This document shows, piece by piece, positions 14,506 to 21,555 of a stretch of DNA of 27,695 bases. How positions within the stretch are numbered: the stretch's first letter is position 1; each line of letters starts with the position of its first letter. The notes under the pieces are model-generated. The model did no database searches and had not been told where the DNA came from. It was given only the letters and a program-made list of their open reading frames with translations. A program made the translations under genes and the position numbers. The stretch is taken from contig CAZMNW010000009.1 in the NCBI GenBank assembly GCA_964567755.1, forward strand, positions 1 to 27,695, given 5' to 3'. Source of the stretch: DASRJW01 sp964567755 (GTDB lineage: Bacteria; Krumholzibacteriota; Krumholzibacteriia; G020349025).

Positions 14506-15804
14506 TCAGCCTTCACGCTCTAGATCGGGGCAGCCGTCCACGTCGCGATCGCCGTCGAAATCCTCGGGTTCATTGGGGCAGCCGTCCTTGTCGTCGCTGA
14601 TTCCATCGGCGTCGTTGTCCTTGTCGGGGCGACCATCTTCGTCTTCGAATCCGTCCATGTCCTCGGCCAAATCCGGCGCCAGGTCCTTGGTATCGGGGAC
14701 GCCGTCCTTGTCGTTGTCGGCGTCGGGGCAACCATCCAGATCCTCGAAGCCGTCGAAATCTTCGGCTTCCTTGGGACAGCCATCGCGGCTGTCGGAGATG
14801 CCATCTTGATCGTCATCGCTGGTCGCCAGTCCGCCGCGCCAGGAAAGGCCGAGGGTGAGACGCCAATCCGGGGCTTTGGCGACCACGGGAGGCCGTGTCG
14901 CGGATCCAGGAACTGGGTCTGAAGGCAGAGGCGATGGATCGTCCTGCAACGACACCTCGGCTGCCAACTTGATGTTGAGGCCGTTGCGAAATTTGACCGT
15001 CGCACCCTGCGTGAGAAACGAGACCGCATCTCCCCATTCCAAGTACGAGATCTGTGGCAACAAGTCGACGGAATACTCCGTCCACAAATCGAGAACGCGG
15101 GTGGTGAACTCGAGCCCGGCGCGCAGGAACAACTGGTCGTTGTACGTCACCGCTTCGCCGAGTGCAACGGCCGGATAGGCGGGCGGCCAGAAGCCGCCGT
15201 CGCGCAACGAATCGAACGGCGCAAGCCCGACACCGTGCGCCTCGTTCCGGTTCCAGCGATAGCTGCCGTTGAGATGGATGCGCGTCGGGATGAAGTGTTG
15301 CATGCGGGTGAAGTCGAGCGTCAGCAATCCGCCGGCTTCGACGTCCGTGGTCTCGCTGCTCATGCCGCGCGATCGGCTTCCCGTCGGGAGGCTTGCGACC
15401 CCGAACCCCCCGAGTCGAAACGTGCGCCATGGGAGCGGCAGCTGCAGCTTGCCGCTCGCCAACAGATCGCCGAAGCCGACGAGGCTCTTGGGCGCGATCG
15501 TGGCACCGGCAGCCGTGTCCACGCTCCAAACCCTGAGCGGCGCGTCGACGGCGACTTCGAGGAACGGCGACAGACCGTAGGAGAGCTGCAAATCGGTGAT
15601 GGAGAACAAGTGCAGGTTGGTCTTCTCGTCCTCGATCCAGTGCAGGCTCGAGAAGGCACCGATCTCCAGGATGCCACGTCCCGGCGTGTCGGCGCTGCGA
15701 AGGTGCAGCATGCCACGCAGCCCGCCTGGAGCGATGCTTTGCGCCCCTGCCGTGCCGCAGGCGACCAGCAGGGCCAAGACGAAAGGTGCACCCGGCGCCC
15801 GCAT
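14506..15804 (-). CDS. Outer-membrane-type protein with C-terminal thrombospondin type-3 repeats
   Basis: 432 aa. The signal peptide MRAPGAPFVLALLVACGTAGAQ has a likely SPase I site after AGA. Residues ~25-320 show alternating hydrophobic/polar strands with many aromatics (SLHWIEDE, LQLSYGLSPFLEVAVDAPL, LWTEYSVDLLPQISYLEWG), consistent with an outer-membrane beta-barrel. A ~104-residue acidic tail (329-432) consists of Ca2+-binding TSP3 repeats (DDDQDGISD, DNDKDGVPD, DNDADGISD). No OmpA peptidoglycan-binding domain follows, although TSP3 repeats often link to one. Cys occur at about 343, 359, 409 and 425, but the expected middle pair (about 376 and 392) is Ala and Arg. The start overlaps the stop of the deoxynucleoside kinase gene by one base (TGATG), so translation is coupled. 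Confidence 0.85.
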   Translation of the reverse strand: MRAPGAPFVLALLVACGTAGAQSIAPGGLRGMLHLRSADTPGRGILEIGAFSSLHWIEDEKTNLHLFSITDLQLSYGLSPFLEVAVDAPLRVWSVDTAAGATIAPKSLVGFGDLLASGKLQLPLPWRTFRLGGFGVASLPTGSRSRGMSSETTDVEAGGLLTLDFTRMQHFIPTRIHLNGSYRWNRNEAHGVGLAPFDSLRDGGFWPPAYPAVALGEAVTYNDQLFLRAGLEFTTRVLDLWTEYSVDLLPQISYLEWGDAVSFLTQGATVKFRNGLNIKLAAEVSLQDDPSPLPSDPVPGSATRPPVVAKAPDWRLTLGLSWRGGLATSDDDQDGISDSRDGCPKEAEDFDGFEDLDGCPDADNDKDGVPDTKDLAPDLAEDMDGFEDEDGRPDKDNDADGISDDKDGCPNEPEDFDGDRDVDGCPDLEREG

Positions 15805-16466
15805 CAACGGCGGCCTCCAGAGCCGCGCGGGCGCGTCGCGAGCGGCTTCGGTGCGAGGCCCGATTCGATCTCGCGGACGAGCTTGACGATCGCGGGGTGC
15901 TCCTCGACACGCTCGAGGCCCGCTGTTTCGACGACGAGGAACCGCAGGTCCGGAGCGCTGCGCGCCGCCCAGTCGTCGTAGGCCGCATTCAGCCGCTCCA
16001 AGTACGAGCGGACGATGCCCTGCTCGCACTCGCGGCCACGATGGGCGATGCGCTGCACCAGCGTCTCCACGTCGGCACGCAGATAGATGATGGCGCTCGG
16101 TGCCTGCAGGTACGAAGTCATACATTGGAACAGCGCCATGTAATTGGCGAAATCGCGACCGTCCATGGCGCCGGTGTCGTGGAGGGTGCGGGCGAAAATC
16201 TCGGCATCCTCGTAGATCGTACGATCCTGGATGCAGGACAACATGTTGGTCATCATCTTGCGGTGCATTTCGAAGCGTTTGGAAAGGAAAAAAATCTGCA
16301 GCGGAAAGCTCCAGCGCCGCATGTCGCCGTAGAAGTCATCGAGATACGGATTGTCCACCACGGGCTCGAAAAACACTTCCCAACCCAGACGCTCGCCGAG
16401 GTAGCGCGTGAGGTGCGTCTTGCCGACGCCAATGTTGCCGGCGACGGCGAGAAAATGACGCTGCAC
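15804..16466 (-). CDS. Deoxynucleoside kinase (dAdo/dGuo kinase family)
   Basis: 220 aa from GTG 16466; GTG 16475 is also possible. A reading frame from TTG 16568 is open, but its extra N-terminus has no family match. The enzyme phosphorylates salvaged deoxynucleosides. P-loop GNIGVGKT (10-17), catalytic Glu in FFEPVVDNPYLDDFYGD (E34), DR motif in DRTIYEDAEIFA (81-82), lid region RIAHRGRECE (139-148). Order and spacing match the dGK/dAK/dCK family; the exact base preference cannot be read. It follows the asparaginase gene by ~100 nt and is translationally coupled to the TSP3 protein gene through TGATG. The functional link to that surface protein is unclear. Confidence 0.92.
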   Translation of the reverse strand: MQRHFLAVAGNIGVGKTHLTRYLGERLGWEVFFEPVVDNPYLDDFYGDMRRWSFPLQIFFLSKRFEMHRKMMTNMLSCIQDRTIYEDAEIFARTLHDTGAMDGRDFANYMALFQCMTSYLQAPSAIIYLRADVETLVQRIAHRGRECEQGIVRSYLERLNAAYDDWAARSAPDLRFLVVETAGLERVEEHPAIVKLVREIESGLAPKPLATRPRGSGGRR

Positions 16467-16568
16467 GCCGCTCACCCCCCAAGTTCGCGCCCGTCCTGGC
16501 GCGGCGTGATCATGGTACTCGCCACGGCCGCCGGCAGGCCATCTCTCTCGGCCCGCGGGCACCGGCAA

Positions 16569-17624
16569 TCACATCGGCGCGCGGACGCGCAGGCAGCCCA
16601 CCTCTTGGCCGTCATTGCCCACGAGCGCCGGCTCTTGCAGATCATGCAATCGGTGCGCGTCCGCGTCCGCAAGCCAACCGAACGCACGCAGGAGGTAGAG
16701 GAGGGCGGGCATCGCAGCACGCGCGCTGCCGTCGGCCACCTTCAGTGCGATTGCGGCCCCGCGATCGAGGAATGCAGCGCAGAGCATGCCCTCGGCGCCG
16801 TGCTTCAGCACCAGGGACCCCTGCAGGCTGCGCGCCAGACGCGTGTTGCCCGCGGTCTTCCCCGTGAGCCACTCCGGGCACGTGGCCATCGCCGTGCCGA
16901 TCGCGGCGAGGGCGGCCACGCAATCGTCGAGTGGGGCGACGGCTGTGAGCATGGCCAACCGCGCCGCGTCGAAGCCGCGCAGCGTTGTCGGGTCGGCGAG
17001 CGCCCGATAGGCCGCGGCAATCGCAGGCAGCGGCAGGTCGTAGCACGGCGCGTTGCAGTTGTCGATGAGGAGAACGGGGGCGCGAGCGGCAAGCGCATGC
17101 ACGACCCCATGCACGAGGCGCTGACTCGCGCACTCTGGATCCAGATAGCGCGCCGGATCGACGCCCGCGAGCTCGGCTTGCGCCAGCATCGCGGCATGGT
17201 TCCCCGAACAATTGTGATGCAGCGCGCCGTACACGCGCGCGCGGGCCGGATCGTCGGCTGGCAGGTCGTCGAGGAAATAGGGCCGATGCAACCCGCAGCG
17301 CAGTGCCGCGGGGCTCGAACCCAGCCGCGCGAGGATGGAACGAACGCGCTCGGCATGCTCCAGGGTGCCGTCGTGCGATGCCGCCATGAGCGCCAAATCC
17401 GCCATCTCGAAGCCGAAGCGCGCCGCACCGCCGCGCGCGACCAGCGGCACCAGTTGCAGTGGTTTCGCCGTCGAGCGCATGCAGGTGCGCGGCAAGGTCG
17501 CAGGATCGACCTCGGCGCTGCCGAGCCCCGGCGTACCCAAGGCGGCGACGTGCACCACGTGCTGCGACTCGACCCGATCGCCACGCCAGGCGTCCACCTG
17601 GAACCGGAAGGCACGGCAAGTCAC
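16569..17624 (-). CDS. L-asparaginase II family protein (Rhizobium etli AnsA-like)
   Basis: 351 aa, cytosolic (no signal peptide). Family marks: RSTAKPLQ (50-57, containing the nucleophile Ser51 and Lys54), SHDG (83-86), NCSGNHAAML (138-147) and DNCNAPCYDLPL from 188. The Rhizobium-type enzymes use a Ser-Lys site and a Cys/Lys/Cys zinc site, normally CSGKH and DGCGAP. Here the Lys is replaced by Asn142 and the second Cys lies in DNCNAP, so the metal site is altered. Activity on Asn is likely but not assured. The GTG start lies 19 nt after the stop of the FlgD-like secreted protein gene, so it is probably co-transcribed. Confidence 0.88.
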   Translation of the reverse strand: MTCRAFRFQVDAWRGDRVESQHVVHVAALGTPGLGSAEVDPATLPRTCMRSTAKPLQLVPLVARGGAARFGFEMADLALMAASHDGTLEHAERVRSILARLGSSPAALRCGLHRPYFLDDLPADDPARARVYGALHHNCSGNHAAMLAQAELAGVDPARYLDPECASQRLVHGVVHALAARAPVLLIDNCNAPCYDLPLPAIAAAYRALADPTTLRGFDAARLAMLTAVAPLDDCVAALAAIGTAMATCPEWLTGKTAGNTRLARSLQGSLVLKHGAEGMLCAAFLDRGAAIALKVADGSARAAMPALLYLLRAFGWLADADAHRLHDLQEPALVGNDGQEVGCLRVRAPM

Positions 17625-17643
17625 ATGCAGCCCCGATTCACCG

Positions 17644-18903
17644 TCAGCGAATGATGGCGAGCCGGCCGAAGGACTCTTGGCCCGAGGTCAAATCGACGAT
17701 GCGATAAATATACATGCCCGAAGCCACCTCGAGACCGGCGCTGTTCTGGGTGTCCCAGCGTAAAGTGCCCGGAGGATCCAAGTTGGTCGCATCTTCGGGG
17801 TGGTTGAACTCGCGCACCAGATCGCCGGCCAGCGTGAAGATGAGCAAAGTCCCGCGCGTCGGCATGCGGATGAAACGCACCGAACAAGTGGACAGGGGAT
17901 CTGCCGGATCACAGTCGATCTGCCGGTACGGATTGGGCACCGCCTGCACGGGCTCGAACTCCGTTGGCGGCGGGCGCAGGAAATCGACGCGCAGCTGGCT
18001 GGGGCAGCCCTCGTCGGGCAGAGGGCTATCGAAGGGAACACCGCCGAGCGAACCTCCACGGATGGGATCGAAGCCCTGGTCGTACGTGGTGACGGCGTAA
18101 TGATAGACGTTGCCGTCGATCACGAAGCGATCGAGGAACGTGAAGCGGCGCGCATCCGGCATCGCACCCGGCCAATCCTCCTCGGGGCGTTGGCTGTCCT
18201 TCAGCTTGCTGTAGGTGCCGACGGCGCGCGGCTCCTGATTCGGATCGGAAGCCCAGCGCCAGACATGGAAGCCTTCGAAATCTTCGACGTCGAACACCGC
18301 GCTCCAGCCACGGCGCAGCAACGTGCCGGTGCGGAAGGTGATGCGCACGCCCGGCGCGATCGAGGTGTCGGGAGGAGAATTTTCGGGAAAGTAAACGAAC
18401 GGCAACGGCTGATCCGCGGTTCCAGAGTCGATGTCGAACTCGCCACGCGCCGCGGCACGAAACACGCTGGCCCAGGCCACCCGAATCACGTCGGTGCCGA
18501 CGACACCCGAGTCCGAGTCGGTGCCGATCTGCAGAATCGCCACTTCGAAGCGTTGATCTTGGACTCCCAAGTAGCTGCCGCTGATCTCGATCTGCGCCGC
18601 CGGGATGGGGTTGCCCGCGGGAATGCCCCAATCCAGCTCGGTCGAGTCGCCTTGATCCACCGCCAGCAGCGGCGTGAGGAGGCTGGTTTGCGCGCGCGGC
18701 GGCGCATCGAAGTCGATCTCGAGCCCCGCGGTGACGATGCGGGTTGCGAGCTCCGTCGCCGCCGGTGAACACATCGTCAACCGGTGCGGCGGCTCTGGAT
18801 CCCGGCAGCACGAAGCAGTGGATTGCGCTTCCACTGCGGAGGGCGATGCCGAGAGCAGCACGACTCCTGCGACCAGCACGACCAGCAGCCTGGCGAGTAA
18901 CAT
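17644..18903 (-). CDS. Secreted protein with FlgD-Ig/T9SS-like C-terminal domain
   Basis: 419 aa from the ATG at 18903, which has GAGG 5 nt upstream. Signal peptide: MLLARLLVVLVAGVVLLSAS with probable cleavage after VEA (before QS). The body has no enzyme motif I recognise. It looks beta-rich, with Fn3-like features (FEGFHVWRWASD, DGNVYHYAVTTYDQG). The last ~100 residues begin VQAVPNPYRQ and end with ASGMYIYRIVDLTSGQESFG, the hallmark of FlgD Ig-like/T9SS-type sorting modules common in FCB-group secreted proteins. It is preceded by a 99-nt gap containing a strong hairpin, after the 850-aa lipoprotein gene, and followed 19 nt later by asparaginase. A surface or secreted structural role is likely. 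Confidence 0.85.
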   Translation of the reverse strand: MLLARLLVVLVAGVVLLSASPSAVEAQSTASCCRDPEPPHRLTMCSPAATELATRIVTAGLEIDFDAPPRAQTSLLTPLLAVDQGDSTELDWGIPAGNPIPAAQIEISGSYLGVQDQRFEVAILQIGTDSDSGVVGTDVIRVAWASVFRAAARGEFDIDSGTADQPLPFVYFPENSPPDTSIAPGVRITFRTGTLLRRGWSAVFDVEDFEGFHVWRWASDPNQEPRAVGTYSKLKDSQRPEEDWPGAMPDARRFTFLDRFVIDGNVYHYAVTTYDQGFDPIRGGSLGGVPFDSPLPDEGCPSQLRVDFLRPPPTEFEPVQAVPNPYRQIDCDPADPLSTCSVRFIRMPTRGTLLIFTLAGDLVREFNHPEDATNLDPPGTLRWDTQNSAGLEVASGMYIYRIVDLTSGQESFGRLAIIR

Positions 18904-18921
18904 TTGCACCTCACACAACAT

Positions 18922-18950
18922 GCGGGAGGCGGCCACACGCCGCCTCCCGC
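18922..18950. promoter_or_regulatory. Perfect 12-bp hairpin in the leader of the FlgD-like secreted protein gene
   Basis: GCGGGAGGCGGC (18922-18933), loop CACAC, and its exact complement (18939-18950). In the minus-strand transcript it sits about 18 nt before the start codon at 18903, just upstream of the ribosome site. The sequence after it (ATGTTGTGTG) has no proper T-run, so it is at best a weak terminator. It could instead stabilise the downstream mRNA 5' end, attenuate, or mark an mRNA processing point between the lipoprotein genes and the distal genes. Confidence 0.6.
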
Positions 18951-19002
18951 TCGATCCTATCACTCGTCGCGGCCCCCAAGGGTGTCGAGTGCGCCTTCCG
19001 TG

Positions 19003-21555
19003 TCAGTGCGCGCTTCCACCGAGACGGAAATGACGGACCAGGACAAATTGGGCCAAACGATTGTGAGACTGCTCCTCCAGCAGATTCGGCGCGAACCCAC
19101 AGAAGGCGCGCGAATAGTATGGCTCACTCGGCATCCCCTTGGCCAACACCAGCGCCGGCTGATTGTCCGATGTCTCGGGGTAGAAAAATCCGGCGCTGGG
19201 ATTCTCGCGCAACTGCGCCACGTAACAATAGACGTCGAGCGAGATGCCTGGGAGCGGCACGAGCGGCGGGTTTTCGCCCACACGCGCATTCGGCATGTTG
19301 TAAATCTCGATGCCGTCGCGCCCGCCCGTGCCTGCCTGCGACCAGAGCGTCGAAACGCGCAACATCGGCGCGCCCCACAGTCCGAATTGATCGACGATGG
19401 CGAAAGTGTGCGCATGCGGTTGCGGCAGCACCGCGGGCTCACTTTCGACCAGCACGGTGGCTCCACGCTGCAAGGCGACGAAATCGGCGCTCGTGAGCGT
19501 CAATGTGTGCGCGTGGTCGAGGGCGGTCGACGTGGTGTAGGTGCGATCGACCGGCGGGATCGCTTCGACCTCGGAGGTCAAGAGCAGGACGCTGTGGCTA
19601 TGCTTCTCGACCACGTCCGAGTCCGTGCGCTGCGTATCCGAAACTGCGACAGCGCAGCGCTCGAACCCGTAGCAATAGAACGGCGGGCGCTGGCGGAAGA
19701 TCTCGAGCGACGAGCCGACGTCGAACATCTCGATGCCCATCCGGTACAACAAGCTGGAGGTGCCCACCGAATCGATCCCGGGTGGATGCGGCTCGATGGG
19801 ATCGTCCCAATTGGTGACGTTGACCGGGTCGCCTTCTTTGCCGCGCACGCGCTCGTCCGGCCACAACTGCCGCGCCGGGCGGAAGCCATTGACCCAGAAG
19901 TTGCCTTCATTGGCCAAGTAGATGTTGATGAAATTGAAGGCTTTGGCGGTGTTCTGGTTGCGCACCGGAATCGGGTCGGAGAATTGTGCCGTGCGCCGCA
20001 ACGCGGAGCTGCCGTCCCGGCCGCTGCGATTGCTCCAGATCACGGCTCTGTAATCGAAGATCTTCTGGATCGGGGGCGGTTCCTTGCGGTTCTCGATCAC
20101 GTCGTAGATGTCGAGGGTCGGCTCGAACGTGAAGCCATTGGCGTTGGCCACCTGACCGAGAACGTTGACCCAACTCGCGTCTTCCTGCGCTTCTGTCCCC
20201 AGATCGGTCTGGTAGTCCGCGTCGTCCACCCACAACAGGTCGCGAGTCCGGGTCACCGTGTGCACGGTCATCTCGTAGGTGGCACGCGTGACCGACTCGG
20301 CGTTGTCGCGGACCTCGAGGAAGAATCGATGCGATCCGGTGCTGAACGATTGCGTTAGCGCCGAACGAGTGCTGAGACTCCAGCTCGACCACTCCTGGTC
20401 GTTGTCGGGATTGCGAATGTCCCAGCCGTACCGGTAGGCGATGATCTCGCCGCCGTAGGTGTCGGCGTTGGCGCTCCAGCGGAAATTGATCGGCTGTCCA
20501 CCGGCGACATCGATGCGCACCGGCTTGGAGCCGCCAATGAAGGTCTGCGTGCCCAGGAAGGTCTCGCGAACCGTGAGCAACGGGCCGACGTTGCCGCTCA
20601 CGCGCACGCGCGCGCAGTTGTTCTTGCCGATGGTCTGGTAGTCGAACACGGGCGTGATGGCGCCGGCCTCGTCCATGGCCTGCACGGCGAACAAGTAGTA
20701 CCCGGCGCCGGGGGCGTCGCCGACGCGAATCAGATTCGAGATCACTGCGCGCTTGCCGGAACCGTCTTCGGCATCCCACGCGGTCCACGCGCTCCATTCG
20801 TACTTTGATGGCAAGACATACAAGGAATCCGGGAAGCTGACGTACTTGTCGCCCGACCCCGAGAGAGTGACCGCGGTGGGGATGATGACGTAGCGCGACG
20901 CGACGGGCTCGATTTCGGTCGTCTCGTCGACCGGATCGTCGCCTTCCCAGTTGAAGACGATGACGGGCGGGCCGGTGAACTCGGCGTCCAACCCTGGCAT
21001 GATGGGAGGCTGGAGCGCCACGGTGGGCGCGATGTTGTTGGAGTTGAAGGACCGGTAGTCGGGCGTTTGGTCGGCGAGCCCCTCGTTGTCGACCGCGCGC
21101 ACGAAGAACGTGTGCCAGCGCTCGTAAGGCACCTCTCGCACGTCCTTGGGGGTCTCGCCGGGGCCCGGACGCGGCTCGCGGAGCAGCGAGTCCGCCAAGG
21201 AGATGAAAATGGAATCCGAGGCGGACGTCCCGACCCAGCGTGGATCGTCCGTCGCCGGAACCTCGAGAATCACGCGCGTCGGATCATCGTCTCCCGGATC
21301 CCCGTCGAGATGGCTCTGAATCGGCGGATGATCCACCATGATGAAATCGTAGTGGTCGATGGTGCCGTCCCGGTCTGTTCCGGACCAATACAGATGCACC
21401 CGGTAGTTGGTCGCCACCGTCGAATCCGGTGGGCCGCTGGAAAGGACCGTCTCCGGCGACTGGTTCGGACGCACCTTCTCGACCCCGAGCTCGTTGTCGC
21501 CACACCCGACTAGAAACGATGCGCACGCGAACAGCCAGGCTGTCGATGCTTTCAT
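19003..21555 (-). CDS. Large Ig/Fn3-like lipoprotein (second of a related pair)
   Basis: 850 aa. Lipoprotein signal MKASTAWLFACASFLVGC (Cys18, lipobox LVGC). The N-terminal domain begins NQSPETVLSSGPPDSTVATN and continues YRVHLYWSGTDRDGTIDHYDF, closely paralleling the start of the upstream gene product. Several beta-rich, Fn3/cadherin-like units follow (INFRWSANADTYGG.., FFLEVRDNAESVTRATYEM). The central-to-C-terminal part has RDLLWVDDADYQ, LDIYDV and FDYRAVIWSN, a Rossmann-like pattern resembling the ILYVNN...YDLIVYD module of the 25716-27695 protein. No catalytic residues are recognised. The ATG at 21555 overlaps the upstream stop codon (ATGA), so translation is coupled. A GTG at 21564 is less likely because it would bypass this overlap. 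Probably outer-membrane anchored, surface or periplasmic. Confidence 0.82.
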   Translation of the reverse strand: MKASTAWLFACASFLVGCGDNELGVEKVRPNQSPETVLSSGPPDSTVATNYRVHLYWSGTDRDGTIDHYDFIMVDHPPIQSHLDGDPGDDDPTRVILEVPATDDPRWVGTSASDSIFISLADSLLREPRPGPGETPKDVREVPYERWHTFFVRAVDNEGLADQTPDYRSFNSNNIAPTVALQPPIMPGLDAEFTGPPVIVFNWEGDDPVDETTEIEPVASRYVIIPTAVTLSGSGDKYVSFPDSLYVLPSKYEWSAWTAWDAEDGSGKRAVISNLIRVGDAPGAGYYLFAVQAMDEAGAITPVFDYQTIGKNNCARVRVSGNVGPLLTVRETFLGTQTFIGGSKPVRIDVAGGQPINFRWSANADTYGGEIIAYRYGWDIRNPDNDQEWSSWSLSTRSALTQSFSTGSHRFFLEVRDNAESVTRATYEMTVHTVTRTRDLLWVDDADYQTDLGTEAQEDASWVNVLGQVANANGFTFEPTLDIYDVIENRKEPPPIQKIFDYRAVIWSNRSGRDGSSALRRTAQFSDPIPVRNQNTAKAFNFINIYLANEGNFWVNGFRPARQLWPDERVRGKEGDPVNVTNWDDPIEPHPPGIDSVGTSSLLYRMGIEMFDVGSSLEIFRQRPPFYCYGFERCAVAVSDTQRTDSDVVEKHSHSVLLLTSEVEAIPPVDRTYTTSTALDHAHTLTLTSADFVALQRGATVLVESEPAVLPQPHAHTFAIVDQFGLWGAPMLRVSTLWSQAGTGGRDGIEIYNMPNARVGENPPLVPLPGISLDVYCYVAQLRENPSAGFFYPETSDNQPALVLAKGMPSEPYYSRAFCGFAPNLLEEQSHNRLAQFVLVRHFRLGGSAH

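Noticed and set aside
14820..16125. A longer version of the TSP3 protein starting at 16125
   Set aside because: The extra N-terminus overlaps the kinase gene in another frame. The ATG at 15804 opens a textbook signal peptide and forms a TGATG overlap with the kinase stop.
16467..16568. N-terminal extension of the deoxynucleoside kinase from TTG 16568
   Set aside because: The extra residues are Arg/Gly-rich without family match. GTG 16466 or 16475 gives the standard distance to the P-loop and has a G-rich ribosome site.
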